DNA of 64,000 nt from Corallococcus caeni. Its GTDB lineage: Bacteria; Myxococcota; Myxococcia; Myxococcales; Myxococcaceae. Below, in pieces: positions 44,471 to 54,145 of this stretch (position 1 is the first letter of the stretch; every line of letters starts with the position of its first letter). The notes under the pieces were generated by a model. That model was not told where the DNA came from, did no database searches, and was given only the letters and a program-made list of their open reading frames with translations. The DNA is taken from contig NZ_BTTW01000005.1 in assembly GCF_036245865.1 (NCBI RefSeq), positions 620,001-684,000 on the forward strand, written 5' to 3'. The position numbers and the translations under genes are program-made.

Positions 44471-47400
44471 CTACAGGTCACTCACGGACGTCTTCGAGGG
44501 CACCACCTTCAACACGTCCGGCGCCGTGCGGCCCCGGATGCGCGCCGAGTACATGTCCTCGATGGTCGCGGGCGGCGCCGCGAACGTGCCCGCGAACTGC
44601 GCGCGCATCACGTAGCCCACCGTGCGCGGGCTGTCGCTCCACCACGCCGGCTCCTCGAAGAAAAACGTCGCGTGCGAGGGGTCCAGCTGCCGGCGCTTGA
44701 GCGCCTCTGGCGCCAGCGGCAGCGAGTGCGGCGGCCCCCGGAAGCTCTTGTCCTCCTGGAGCGGGACGAAGCCCGCCGGCACCGCGTCCTCCACCACGTA
44801 GTACGCCGAGCGCGCCCGGTTTTCCCCGCGCGCGTCCAGCGTCAGCTCCACGTAGACGTCCTCGCCCTGCGACACCTGCGTGCCCGCGTCCAGCTTCACC
44901 TTCCCGCCCTCGCGCAGCACGTAGTACGCGCGCTCCACGGACATGCCGTTCACGCGCGGCTGCACGGCCTTGAGCGGCGTCATCGCGGCGGCGCGCAGCG
45001 TGGCCACGCCGTCGAAGCCGCCCACGTCCACCGTGCGGGTCCCCGCCGGCAGCGTGGCGACGAGGCCCATGCCGCGCGAGGCGAACTTCACCGGCGCCGA
45101 AGCCCCCTTCACCTCCGGAGGCGCCATGCCCTTGAACGCCTTCGCGTCACGCTCCACCAGCCAGAGCGAGTGCAAGAGCGCCGTGCTCCGGTCGAACGTG
45201 GACAGGCCCGGCTCGCTCAGCATCTCCAGGATGCGCTTGCGCGCGCGCGTGACGTCCAGCGACCCGAAGGACGCCGCGTGCGCGGTGATGGCGGTGAGGC
45301 CCACGCGCCGCAGCGGGAAGCGGTAGAACGCCTCGGGCGTCTGCGCCTCGCCCTTGAGCGCCGCGAGCTTCGCGAAGCCCTCGCCGCTCTCCTTCACCAG
45401 CCCCTGGATGCGCTCCTGGAGGCCGGGCTCCTTCATCACGCCCGCCTTCTCCGCGGCCAGCACCGCGAGCGCCAGCGGGTACAGGTCCCCCGGCTTCGCG
45501 GCCTCCACCAGCGCGCGCACCCGCGCCGCCTGACGCGGGCCCTGAAGCCGCGCCAGCACGTACGCGCGCGTCGCGTCGTACTCCGGCGACAGGCCCTCCT
45601 GCGCCTCCAGCCACTTCGCGCTCTCCTGGATGCGCGCGTCGTCGCGGTCCACCAGCCCCGCCTCGGACGCGTACGCCAGGCCGTCCAGCGCGATGAGCGT
45701 GAGCGGCAGGCTGGGCTCGCTGTAGCCGCCGAACCACGTGAAGCCGCCGCCCTTCACCGCGAGCCCCAGGATGCGGGCCGTGCCCTGCACGGAGCGGCTG
45801 CGCGCCTCCGCCAGCAGCGACTGCGATTCGGGGTCCAGCTTGTCCAGCGCGCCCGCCTTCTGGAGCACCTGGTACACCGCCACGTTCGGCACCGTCGTGG
45901 AGACGAGTTGCTCCAGGCAGCCGTACGGATACGTGAGCAGCTCGCGCACGTTGGCGAGCGCCGCGTCCACCGTGGACGGCTGGAGCACCAGCTCCACGCG
46001 CGTCAGCGCCGCCGCCTCCGGAGCCTCCAGCGACAGCGCCCCGCCGCCCCATGCGCTCACCTGCACCGCGTCCTCCACCGCGGCCGGCGCCACGTCGAAG
46101 CGCTTCAGGTCGCGCAGCGGGTCCTTGCCGCCCACGACGTCCACCGCGAGCTGCGCCGGGCCCGTCTTCGCCGCGCGCAGCGTCACCGGCACCACCTGCT
46201 CACCGCCCTGCCCCAGCTCCACCTTGCGCTGGAGCACTTCCGCCTGGAGCGCGCCGCCGGGCCGCAGGCTGACGTCCAGCAGCTGGCTGCCCTTGGACTT
46301 CTCACCGGCGGCCAGGCGCACCGACGCGAGCGCCTCGTCGCCCTCGCGCAGGAACTGCGGCAGCGCCGCGTAGAGGTTCAGCCCGCCGCGCGAGGCGAAC
46401 TCCGCCGTGCCCTCGCCGAAGCGGCCGGACGTGTCCGCCGCCACCGCCGTCACCACCCAGAGCGTCTGGTTGGAGGGCAGCGTGAAGCGCACCGTCGCGC
46501 GCCCGTCCCGGTCCGTCACCACCGCCGGGTCCCAGTGCGCCGTGTCCTTCTCCAGGTCCTTCGCGTTGCGGCTGGGCGGCTTGATGGACGCGAACGCATG
46601 GTCCGGCAGCCCCGCCATCTTGCGCGCCAGCTGCTCGCCGTAGCCGTAGCCCTGGAACTCCGCCGAGTAGAAGCTCGTCACGTTGTCGCGCGCCGGCGGG
46701 TAGAAGAAGTCCAGCACGCCGGGGCGGAACTCGGACTGGATGGCGTAGACGGCCTTGTCCACCACGCCCACGGACAGCTGCGCGGACACGCCGTTGCCGT
46801 CGCTGTCGGTGACGCGCACGTCGATGGCCTGCTCCGTGAGCGGCAGCGCCTCCGCGCGGCGCGGCTGCAGCGACACCGTGAGCGTGCGCTCCTTCGGCAC
46901 CACGCGGAACGACACCGTGCGCTCCTCCCAGCGGCCCGTCGCCGTGGGGTACGCCACGGACGCGTACACCGCGCTGCCGAAGCGCTTCTCCACCGGGAAG
47001 GCGTGCACCAGCGTGCGGCCCTTCAACGGCACCACCGTGGTGCCGTACAGGCCCGCGCCCGTCAGCGTCACCCACACGGGCCCCGCGTCCTTGCCGCCCT
47101 GGCCCCAGCCGTCCGGCATGAGCGCCACCAGCTTCGCGCTGTCCCCCGGCGCCAGCGTGCCGGACAGCGACGCGAGCGTGAGGTTGGGCACCTGCGCCAC
47201 GGGCTCGTCCGCGCCGCCGATGACGAGCAGCGACTCCTCGCCCTCCCACTTCTCGCCCTTCTTGTCCTTCACCGTCACGCTCGCGACCACCCGGCCCACG
47301 TCGGTGGTGGGCACCTTCAGGCGCGACGTGCCGTCCTGCTGCGTGGTGAAGGCCTGCGTGCCCAGCGCCTTCTCGCTGCCGTCCGCGCGGACCAGCATGA

Positions 47401-49186
47401 ACTCCACCTGCCCCGTCGTGACGCCATAGGGCTTGCCGGACAGCGTGGTGGCGCGCACGGACAGCTGCGCTTCGGAGCCCTTCTGCACCACCGCGTCCGA
47501 GTACCGCGCCACGCCCAGCACCTCCACCTTCGACAGGAAGAAGGCGGCGGTGCCGTTGGCGAACGTCTCCTGATCATCCCGCGCGCGCACGGTGAGGCTG
47601 TAGCGGTACGGCAGCCGCTCCTCGCCCGGCTTGAGCGCGGGCACGGCGACCTCCACCTGGGCCTCGCCGTCCGCGTCGAACTCGCTGGCGGTGGACCACG
47701 GGTCGTCCGTGGCCTGGCGCTCCGCGACGGAGGAGTACAGCCGCTCCGGCACGCTCAGCTTGCCCTCGCTGCTGGACGCGGTGCCGTACGTCACCGCGCT
47801 GCCCTGACCGCCGCGGCCGGAGTCGTCCACCCACGCGGGCGCGTCCAGCAGGCTGCGGTAGAGGAACACCTCGTACTTCGCGCCCTTGGGCACGCCGCCC
47901 GCGTAGCGCCGCGCGCGCACCGTCACGCTCACCGTGGAGCCCGGCACCACCGTCTCCGACGCCGGCTGCACCTCCAGGTAGAACGTGGGCTTCACGTAGT
48001 CCTGCACGCGCGCCTCGCCCTGGTGCGGGTGCGTGTCCAGGTCCGCCTCGATGCGCAGCACGCCCGTGCCCAGGTCGTCCGGCACCTTGAGCGTGCCGTT
48101 GAACGCGCCGAACTCGTCCACCGCCGCGCGCGTGACGATTTCACGGCCCTCCTGCGACACCAGCTTCACGCGCACGTCGCGCTTCTTCGGCGTGAAGAGG
48201 CGCGCGAGGAACGTGTCCGGCTGCCGCACGAGCCCGCGGAACTTCACCTCGTTGCCCGGCTTGTAGATGGGCCGGTCGCTGTAGATGAACACGTCCGGCG
48301 CCACCGCCAGCGCGGAGTAGAAGTCCGTGTCCACGATGGCCGTGTCCTGCCCCGCCGTCACCGTCGCGAGGATGCGCGGCTCCGTCACCGCGAGCGTCAC
48401 CTCGCCCTTGTCGTCCGTCGTGCCCGTGGGGCCCTTGCCCGTGGGCAGGTACACCTGCACCTGCGCCCCCGCGCGCGGCTGCTGGTCGCGCCCCGCCACG
48501 CGCACCAGCACCTGGCCGTCGGTCTGCTTGAGCTGCACGGTGACGTCGCTGACGACGAGCACCACCTGCCCCTCCACCCGGCCCTGCACCAACTGGAGCA
48601 CGTACGTGCCCGCGGGCAGCGGCGCGAGCAGCACGCGGCGCTCCTGGAAGCCGCTGCCGCTGTCGCCCGTGTCGAAGCCGGGCACGTTGAAGTCCCGGTT
48701 CGCGCCGCCCAGGTCCAGGTTGAGCCACTGGCTGCGCACCACGGAGAAGCCCGGCGGCGTGCCCACCAGCTTCTCCGGGCCCTCCGCCACCTTCGCCAGC
48801 GGCTCGCCGGACGACGACGCCTCCGGCGGCTTCGGCAGCGCTTCGCCCACCTCCTGGCGGAACGCGGGCGACAGCGCCTCCATCAGGACGATGCCCGGCG
48901 AGCGCACCGCGTTGAGGCCCCTGCTCAGGCCGCGGCCGGGGTTGAGCAGCGTGGGCGGCGTCTGGTACGCGCGCCGCAGGTCGCCCTGCGCGCGGATGAA
49001 CGCGTCCAGGTTCGCGGGCTTGAGCACGCGCAGCTCGACGGGGCCCTTGTCCTCGAAGGCGACGTCCACCGCCACCGGCTCGCCGCTGCCGTAGGAGCGC
49101 GGGACGGTGAGGTAGAGCGGCTTGGCCAGCGCCACGCCGGACAGCAGGAGCGCGGCCAGCGCCGCGAAACGCAGGGAGGTCTTCAT
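44471..49186 (-). CDS. yfaS: Bacterial alpha-2-macroglobulin, YfaS-type operon, with CLEQ thioester motif
   Basis: This is a 1571-residue protein with a cleavable Sec signal (LLLSGVALAKP) and no lipobox, so it is soluble in the periplasm or exported. Macroglobulin beta domains fill the first two thirds, including the MG2-like VFIYSDRPIYKPGNEVKFRG. The A2M domain has DTAHWDPAVVTD and FTLPSNQTLWVVTAVAAD. The thioester domain has YPYGCLEQLVST with Cys1090-Leu-Glu-Gln1093. In known proteins the Cys-Gln thioester traps an attacking protease. E. coli YfaS, which shares this operon type, lacks the motif, while YfhM has it. The start overlaps the yfaA-like stop by 4 bp. Confidence 0.92.
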   Translation of the reverse strand: MKTSLRFAALAALLLSGVALAKPLYLTVPRSYGSGEPVAVDVAFEDKGPVELRVLKPANLDAFIRAQGDLRRAYQTPPTLLNPGRGLSRGLNAVRSPGIVLMEALSPAFRQEVGEALPKPPEASSSGEPLAKVAEGPEKLVGTPPGFSVVRSQWLNLDLGGANRDFNVPGFDTGDSGSGFQERRVLLAPLPAGTYVLQLVQGRVEGQVVLVVSDVTVQLKQTDGQVLVRVAGRDQQPRAGAQVQVYLPTGKGPTGTTDDKGEVTLAVTEPRILATVTAGQDTAIVDTDFYSALAVAPDVFIYSDRPIYKPGNEVKFRGLVRQPDTFLARLFTPKKRDVRVKLVSQEGREIVTRAAVDEFGAFNGTLKVPDDLGTGVLRIEADLDTHPHQGEARVQDYVKPTFYLEVQPASETVVPGSTVSVTVRARRYAGGVPKGAKYEVFLYRSLLDAPAWVDDSGRGGQGSAVTYGTASSSEGKLSVPERLYSSVAERQATDDPWSTASEFDADGEAQVEVAVPALKPGEERLPYRYSLTVRARDDQETFANGTAAFFLSKVEVLGVARYSDAVVQKGSEAQLSVRATTLSGKPYGVTTGQVEFMLVRADGSEKALGTQAFTTQQDGTSRLKVPTTDVGRVVASVTVKDKKGEKWEGEESLLVIGGADEPVAQVPNLTLASLSGTLAPGDSAKLVALMPDGWGQGGKDAGPVWVTLTGAGLYGTTVVPLKGRTLVHAFPVEKRFGSAVYASVAYPTATGRWEERTVSFRVVPKERTLTVSLQPRRAEALPLTEQAIDVRVTDSDGNGVSAQLSVGVVDKAVYAIQSEFRPGVLDFFYPPARDNVTSFYSAEFQGYGYGEQLARKMAGLPDHAFASIKPPSRNAKDLEKDTAHWDPAVVTDRDGRATVRFTLPSNQTLWVVTAVAADTSGRFGEGTAEFASRGGLNLYAALPQFLREGDEALASVRLAAGEKSKGSQLLDVSLRPGGALQAEVLQRKVELGQGGEQVVPVTLRAAKTGPAQLAVDVVGGKDPLRDLKRFDVAPAAVEDAVQVSAWGGGALSLEAPEAAALTRVELVLQPSTVDAALANVRELLTYPYGCLEQLVSTTVPNVAVYQVLQKAGALDKLDPESQSLLAEARSRSVQGTARILGLAVKGGGFTWFGGYSEPSLPLTLIALDGLAYASEAGLVDRDDARIQESAKWLEAQEGLSPEYDATRAYVLARLQGPRQAARVRALVEAAKPGDLYPLALAVLAAEKAGVMKEPGLQERIQGLVKESGEGFAKLAALKGEAQTPEAFYRFPLRRVGLTAITAHAASFGSLDVTRARKRILEMLSEPGLSTFDRSTALLHSLWLVERDAKAFKGMAPPEVKGASAPVKFASRGMGLVATLPAGTRTVDVGGFDGVATLRAAAMTPLKAVQPRVNGMSVERAYYVLREGGKVKLDAGTQVSQGEDVYVELTLDARGENRARSAYYVVEDAVPAGFVPLQEDKSFRGPPHSLPLAPEALKRRQLDPSHATFFFEEPAWWSDSPRTVGYVMRAQFAGTFAAPPATIEDMYSARIRGRTAPDVLKVVPSKTSVSDL

Positions 49187-50787
49187 GTCCCGAACCCTTC
49201 CGACAGCATGACGTAGCCCTGCACGTTGCCGCGGAAGCCCAGGTACGGCAGGGCCTCCAGGTCACGGCGGGCCGCTTCGATTTCAGGAGGCGCCGCCTTG
49301 GGCAGCGGAGAGGAGCGGTCCACCCGCGCCTCGGACGCGTAGCCGTCCATCGCGAGCCCGCTGAGCAGCCGCCCCATGTTGATGCCCAGCATCACCGTGG
49401 AGGGCGCGCGCAGGCCCGCCACCACCGGGCCCGCGGCGTTGAGCATGTTGGGCGCGCGGCCCTCGCACGCCTTCTGGAGCCGCTCCACCTCCTGCGCGCT
49501 GGTGGCCAGCACCACGTGCTTGCATAGCGTGGCGCGCGTCAGCGTCCGGGCGCCGCCGGAGAACAGCGCGGACAGGCCCTCCGCGTCCTTCTCATCACCC
49601 CACAGCAGGGCCAGCTCCGGCTCCAGCGACGTGCTGCCACGCGGCGTCCACACCAGGGCCACCTGGCGCGTGCGCGTCCGGGGCTGGCCCTCCTTCTTCC
49701 AGAAGGCGTTGAGCTGAGCGGGCTCCAGCGACTCCGGCAGCGTGAGCTGGAACGCGAACAGCACCGGCGTGTCCTCCGGCACCAGCTTGAGCAGGTCATC
49801 GGAGAGGGGCTTGCCATCGTAGGCGTTGCCGTCCGGGCGGAGCTTCCCGGCGATGCCCTTCGCCACCAGCCGGTCGCCGTCCACGCGCAGCTGCAGCCGC
49901 GTGTCCTCGCCCAGGCCCAGCACGTGAGTGAAGAGCTGCGCCTCGCGGCCGTAGGCGTTCGGGTCGAAGCCCACCTCCACGTCCACGTCATCATCCGCGT
50001 CCAGCTCCGGCAGCGGCGTGCACAGCGCCTGGAGCACCACCACCGGGTGCCGCGAGAGCACCAGCCGGTCCTCCGAGCGCGCGGCCCACACCGTCTGCTC
50101 CGCGACGAGCCAGCGCGACAGGTGGAAGCCGCCGTCGGGCGCCTTCTCCGCCATGCCGGACGGGCAGCTCTCCGCGACCATCTCCCCGCGCTTCGCCACC
50201 GCATCCAGCGCGTCCCACGCCGCCTGCGACGTCTTGTTCGCCTGGGGGACGAGGAGCGCGGGCGTGCCCACGCGCGCGTCGCCGCTGAACCACACGGTGC
50301 GGAAGGGCGTGTCGAGCAACTGCCCCGCGACGACGTCCAGCACCGCGCCCTTGAAGGATGCCTTCAGGTCCGTGCCGGTGGAGCCCAGGAACGCGGCCCA
50401 GCCGCTCACGAAGCCCTGGCCCAGCGGCTTGTCCCATTGCGCCTTCAGCCACGCGTTGCGCGCCAGCGCGTCGCGCACCTTCGCGGGCGAGTGCACGTCC
50501 ACCCAGATGGCGGCGGTCGCGCCAGCGCCGGGCACTTCCATCTTCGTGGGCTCGGAGGGCACGTCCGGCATGCCCTCCACGGTGGCGCCCGCGGACGGCG
50601 GGCCCTTGGGCTCACCGGAGGAGAAGGCGGGGCCGGAGCTGCCGCCCCCACCGCTCTTGCGGCCGATGACGAAGGCGCCCACGCCGACGCCCACGACGAG
50701 GGCGCCGATGAGCGCGATGCGCACGGCGGACGAGCGGCCCTTGCCTCCGCCTCCAGCGGGGGGCGGCGGGCTCACGGGAGACGTCAT
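49183..50787 (-). CDS. yfaA: YfaA-like (DUF2138-type) periplasmic protein of the macroglobulin operon
   Basis: This is a 534-residue protein from ATG 50787, which overlaps the yfaT-like stop. A short Pro/Gly cytoplasmic N-terminus is followed by one membrane anchor (VRIALIGALVVGVGVGAFVIG, near 20-40) and a Gly/Ser/Pro linker. A large periplasmic domain begins at AAIWVDVHSPAKVRDALA and contains FRTVWFSGDARVG and EDRLVLSRHPVVVLQALC. I assign it to the YfaA/DUF2138 group because of its place between yfaT and yfaS and its size (E. coli YfaA 562 residues); the sequence match itself is weak by eye. Its function in the operon is unknown. Confidence 0.68.
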   Translation of the reverse strand: MTSPVSPPPPAGGGGKGRSSAVRIALIGALVVGVGVGAFVIGRKSGGGGSSGPAFSSGEPKGPPSAGATVEGMPDVPSEPTKMEVPGAGATAAIWVDVHSPAKVRDALARNAWLKAQWDKPLGQGFVSGWAAFLGSTGTDLKASFKGAVLDVVAGQLLDTPFRTVWFSGDARVGTPALLVPQANKTSQAAWDALDAVAKRGEMVAESCPSGMAEKAPDGGFHLSRWLVAEQTVWAARSEDRLVLSRHPVVVLQALCTPLPELDADDDVDVEVGFDPNAYGREAQLFTHVLGLGEDTRLQLRVDGDRLVAKGIAGKLRPDGNAYDGKPLSDDLLKLVPEDTPVLFAFQLTLPESLEPAQLNAFWKKEGQPRTRTRQVALVWTPRGSTSLEPELALLWGDEKDAEGLSALFSGGARTLTRATLCKHVVLATSAQEVERLQKACEGRAPNMLNAAGPVVAGLRAPSTVMLGINMGRLLSGLAMDGYASEARVDRSSPLPKAAPPEIEAARRDLEALPYLGFRGNVQGYVMLSEGFGT

Positions 50788-51422
50788 GACATCCACTCCT
50801 TGAAGCGGAAGAAGCCGAGGAAGGCGGCGTTGGCCGGCACGGGGCGCCACTCCAGCGGCGCCTCGGTGGCGAGCGAGTCCAGGATGCCGGTGCGCACGCG
50901 GGCGCCGGCCTCACCGGGGTGGTAGACGACGCGCGCGGGGGCATGGGCCCGGTCCTCCGGGCGCACCACGAGCATCAGGTGGAAGACGGGCCCCGCGTCG
51001 TGCTCCTGGCGGAAGGCCAGCACGTCTCCAGTGCGAAGCTGGTCGAGCACATCCGCGCCCCGACCCAGGGGAACGAAGCTGAGGCTGATCAACGTCTCCG
51101 CGTCCGCGAAGTCCGAGGGCCCGCGAGCGTCCTGCCACAGCGGAGAGGCCAGGCGCTCCGAGGCCACGCGCCGGTAGGCCGTGCGGTACGCGTAGCGGAT
51201 GAGGCCCGCGCAGTCGCGCTGCGCGGGCTGCCACGCCGCGTCCGGGGCCTTCACCTGCGCGAGCGCCACCTGCGCGACCTCCCGGCGCAAGAGCCTCGCG
51301 CGCGTCTCCGGAGCGACGGGCTCCGCCGCGATGACCGCGCCTTCACGCGCGGCGGACACGGCCGGCGTCCCGGACGGAGCCGGGCCAGCGTGGAGCAGCA
51401 GCGTGAGCATCAGGACGCGCAT
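50784..51422 (-). CDS. yfaT: YfaT-like (DUF1175) protein with NlpC/P60-type Cys-His motif
   Basis: This is a 212-residue protein with a short Sec signal. The core shows QRDCAGLIRYAYR (Cys71), RTGDVLAF (131-138) and FHLMLVV (His148), the usual Cys/His arrangement of papain-like NlpC/P60 peptidases. The family is DUF1175, named for E. coli YfaT. A final segment LEWRPVPANAAFLGFFRFKEW fits known members. If active it would cut cell-wall peptides or process another operon product. It lies 31 bp downstream of yfaP-like and overlaps the next gene by ATGA. Confidence 0.82.
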   Translation of the reverse strand: MRVLMLTLLLHAGPAPSGTPAVSAAREGAVIAAEPVAPETRARLLRREVAQVALAQVKAPDAAWQPAQRDCAGLIRYAYRTAYRRVASERLASPLWQDARGPSDFADAETLISLSFVPLGRGADVLDQLRTGDVLAFRQEHDAGPVFHLMLVVRPEDRAHAPARVVYHPGEAGARVRTGILDSLATEAPLEWRPVPANAAFLGFFRFKEWMS

Positions 51423-51453
51423 GGCTTCGGCGGTGCCGGGAGCGCCGGTCGCT

Positions 51454-52359
51454 TCAGTAGTCGCCTTCGCCTTCGCCGGAGTCGCCGCTCGTCTGGAGCT
51501 CCTTGAGCGCCTCCTCCAGGTTCGTGGGCCAGCCCTCGCCCTTCGGCTTCGGATCCGCGGACGGCACGTACACCTCCGCCTGCCCGTCTCCCAGGATGTT
51601 CACCCACGCGAGCACGCGCGTCGTGCCGGGCGTCGCCAGCGGGATGCGCACGCGGCGGCGGACCTCGCCCGGCGTGCCCTCGAAGAGGGCCAGGTTGAGC
51701 GTGGCCACCGTGTGCGCCTTGTCCCCGCTGGGCCAGTAGTTCGTCGCCACCAGGTACACGCCCTTCGGCGGCGCGCGGTGGATGTAGAGGTACGGGCCGT
51801 ACGCCGGCTGGTCGAAGTCGCCGCCCTGCTCGTTGAGGAAGAACGTGCCGCCGGACGGGCTCTCCGTGTTCGCCCAGTACACGTGCGCCATCGCCTTCAC
51901 GTCCAGCGTGTCGCCCGCGCTGCTCGCGTCCGTGGGCTCGTAGATGTGCAGGTCCGTGTAGACGCCGTCCGTGTCGCTCGTGAGGATGGCCTTGAGCGGC
52001 ACCGGGGGTACCTGCGCGTAGCTCGTCGCCTGCGTGCGCGCCGTGCCGCCCTTGTTCGTCGCCATCACCGTCACGACGTTCTTGCCGCTGGCCGCGGGGA
52101 ACTTGCGGCTGAAGCGCCCCCCCTGCGTGCGCATCAGGTAGCGGTCGCCGTTGATGGACACGACCACCGGATCCACCGTGGGGTCGCTCACCGTGCCTTC
52201 AATCCGCAGCATCCGGTCCACCGTCCACCCGCCGGACGGCGCGCTCAACACCACCGTGGGGACCTTGTCCCCCCGGCCAATGGGCACACCCTGCTGGCGA
52301 GCGGAGACCGGCGGCGCCGTCTGCGACAGCAGCCCGGCGAGAAGGACGGAGAGCATCAT
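51454..52359 (-). CDS. yfaP: YfaP-like (DUF2135) secreted beta protein, first gene of macroglobulin operon
   Basis: This is a 301-residue protein with a Sec signal (MLSVLLAGLLSQTAPPVSA). Residues 30-115 form an Ig-like strand-rich module (RIEGTVSDPTVDPVVVSING). The DUF2135 domain follows at about 120-260: ILTSDTDGVYTDLHIYEPTD, HVYWANTESPSGG, GPYLYIHRAPPKGVYLVATNYWPSGDK and RRRVRIPLATPGTTR. The tail is acidic. E. coli YfaP has the same domain. As the most upstream gene on the minus strand, its 242-bp leader region (52360-52601) should carry the operon promoter. Confidence 0.85.
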   Translation of the reverse strand: MMLSVLLAGLLSQTAPPVSARQQGVPIGRGDKVPTVVLSAPSGGWTVDRMLRIEGTVSDPTVDPVVVSINGDRYLMRTQGGRFSRKFPAASGKNVVTVMATNKGGTARTQATSYAQVPPVPLKAILTSDTDGVYTDLHIYEPTDASSAGDTLDVKAMAHVYWANTESPSGGTFFLNEQGGDFDQPAYGPYLYIHRAPPKGVYLVATNYWPSGDKAHTVATLNLALFEGTPGEVRRRVRIPLATPGTTRVLAWVNILGDGQAEVYVPSADPKPKGEGWPTNLEEALKELQTSGDSGEGEGDY

Positions 52360-52601
52360 GGAGCCTGGGGGCCTGGACGTGGGTTGCGCGAACCGCGTGT
52401 CCGCGAAAGGACACAGCGTGCGGCAAGCTCCCGCCTGTTTTCAAGCCACCCGCCCCCGACCGGTAAGACGGCCCGGGAGGCCCCCCCCACCGCGACGCCA
52501 GGCATCGCGGGTTCCACCCCTTCCTCGCGTGTCCGTCCGTCCACCCTCGGGCCCGGACACCCACGGTCACGCGTCAGAAGGGTGCTGCCTCCGCAGCCTG
52601 C

Positions 52602-53009
52602 CTACTGCGGGCGCTCCCAGCCGTGGCGGTTCACGAAGTCCGACACGATGGCGGCCGTCATGTCGCGAATCTTCTCCACCTCCGCCGCGGACTTGCCCGC
52701 CGTGTCCTCCATGGGCCAGTCCTCGCGCGTCTGGTTCGCCACCGCCGGCGCATCCGGCAGCCCGCCCAGCGTCACCAGGATCTGCGCGCTCTTCGCCAGC
52801 TCCGGCGTCAGCCGCTGCGGCTTCGCGTCTCCCAGGTCCACGCCCATCTCCTTCATGGTCGCGAGTACCTCGGGATGCAGACGCTCGGCCGGCTGCGTCC
52901 CCGCGGAGATGGCGCGCGCCTTCGCCGGGTCCGCCAGCAGGTTGAAGAAGGCCGCCGCGATCTGCGAGCGACCCGCGTTCTGCGTACAAGCGAAGATGAC
53001 CGTGTTCAT
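52602..53009 (-). CDS. Low-molecular-weight phosphatase/arsenate reductase-like protein
   Basis: This is a 135-residue protein. The phosphate-binding loop CTQNAGRS (Cys8 to Ser15) is the C(x)5RS motif of LMW tyrosine phosphatases and ArsC-type arsenate reductases, and the general-acid Asp is probably in WPMEDTAGKS near residue 98. Helical surroundings (IAAAFFNLLADPAKA and EVEKIRDMTAAIVSDFV) match the family. The thioredoxin-coupled ArsC group needs two more Cys, which are absent here, so phosphatase or mycothiol/glutaredoxin-type reductase are the alternatives. No arsR or arsenite pump is near. It is divergent from terC over 208 bp. Confidence 0.82.
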   Translation of the reverse strand: MNTVIFACTQNAGRSQIAAAFFNLLADPAKARAISAGTQPAERLHPEVLATMKEMGVDLGDAKPQRLTPELAKSAQILVTLGGLPDAPAVANQTREDWPMEDTAGKSAAEVEKIRDMTAAIVSDFVNRHGWERPQ

Positions 53010-53217
53010 CGCACCGCCTTTGGAGTGTTGAGAATCATGAGGTTCCTGGGCTTCCTGGGAAGTATCACATCCTGAGCGGGGAAGAGGACAACGCTCGCCC
53101 GTCCCCAGCCCATCCCTCCGGCCTGGGGTGTCATGACCGGGGTTGTGGGTAGGATTTGACTCCGCGCGAAGCCTTTGCGCGAGCGGATGCCGGGGACGTG
53201 CCTACGTTGAAGGGGTC

Positions 53218-54141
53218 ATGCAAAGCACCCCTTCCTGGGCCTGGATCGTCTTCTGGGCGCTGCTGCTCGCGCTGCTGGTGGTGGACCTGCTCGCGCACCG
53301 GGGTGGGCGGGGGCAGTCGCGCCGCGCGGCGGTCCTGTGGAGCCTGGCGTGGGTGGGGCTGGGCCTGGGCTTCTGCGGCTTCGTGTGGGTGACGCTGGGC
53401 AGCCAGCGCGGCCATGAATACCTGGCGGCGTGGCTCATCGAGAAGAGCCTCAGCCTGGACAACGTCTTCGTCTTCCTGGTCATCTTCCGCAGCCTGAGCG
53501 TGCCCCAGCGCTACCAGCACGAGGTGCTCTTCCTGGGCATCTTCGGCGCGCTGGTGTTCCGCGCCCTGTTCATCTTCGTGGGGGCGGCGGCGCTGCAGCG
53601 CTGGGGCTGGGTGTCGTACGTCTTCGGCGCCATCCTGCTCGTCACCGCGTGGCGCGTCCTGCGCGAGGACCCGTCGAAGCAGGAGGACAACCGCGTCGTC
53701 AGCTGGCTGGCCAAGCGGCTGCCGGTGACGGACCAGGTGGAGGGGCCGCGCTTCCTGGTGAAGCAGCAGGGCCGCAGGCTCGCCACGCCGCTCCTGCTGG
53801 CGCTGGTGGGCCTGGAGGTGACGGACATCCTGTTCGCGGTGGACTCGGTGCCGGCGGCGTTCTCCGTCACCACCGACACGTTCATCCTCTACAGCTCCAA
53901 CGCCTTCGCCATCCTGGGGCTGCGCGCGCTCTACCTCGTCATCGCCGGGGCGGTGGGCCAGCTGAAGTACCTGCACTACGGCCTGGCGGGGGTGCTGGCG
54001 TTCGCGGGCGTGAAGATGGTGGTGGAGCAGTGGGTGCACATCCCGCCGCTGCTGTCGGTGGCCATCATCCTCGCGGTGATTGGCGGCGCGGTGGGGGCCA
54101 GCCTGGCGCACCGGCGCTCCGGGCGTCAGGTGGAGGCCTGA
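53218..54141 (+). CDS. terC: TerC-family membrane protein (Alx/TerC)
   Basis: This is a 307-residue protein from ATG 53218 (MQSTPSWAW); the upstream part of the frame lacks family character. About nine hydrophobic segments are present. TerC hallmarks include EKSLSLDNVFVFLVIF, HEVLFLGIFGALVFRALFIF, ALVGLEVTDILFAVDSVPAAF (with the conserved Asp pair) and YSSNAFAILGLRALY. The family exports metal ions, chiefly manganese, and supports metalation of exported proteins. In many bacteria the gene is preceded by a manganese riboswitch; I do not see its consensus here. It is convergent with the next gene with 4 bp between stops. Confidence 0.92.
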   Translation: MQSTPSWAWIVFWALLLALLVVDLLAHRGGRGQSRRAAVLWSLAWVGLGLGFCGFVWVTLGSQRGHEYLAAWLIEKSLSLDNVFVFLVIFRSLSVPQRYQHEVLFLGIFGALVFRALFIFVGAAALQRWGWVSYVFGAILLVTAWRVLREDPSKQEDNRVVSWLAKRLPVTDQVEGPRFLVKQQGRRLATPLLLALVGLEVTDILFAVDSVPAAFSVTTDTFILYSSNAFAILGLRALYLVIAGAVGQLKYLHYGLAGVLAFAGVKMVVEQWVHIPPLLSVAIILAVIGGAVGASLAHRRSGRQVEA

Positions 54142-54145
54142 CGCT

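Noticed and set aside
43205..49216. A 2003-codon open frame on the plus strand opposite the macroglobulin gene
   Set aside because: Its product is a repetitive Arg/His/Leu/Val-rich sequence typical of a frame antisense to a GC-rich gene. The minus-strand protein has clear domains.
52602..53009. Thioredoxin-dependent arsenate reductase of an ars operon
   Set aside because: Only the first catalytic Cys is present and there is no arsR, arsB or acr3 near, so the call was kept at phosphatase/reductase family level.
53010..53217. Manganese (yybP-ykoY) riboswitch upstream of terC
   Set aside because: The conserved core bases of that element could not be found; only a weak GC stem near 53161-53185 is visible.
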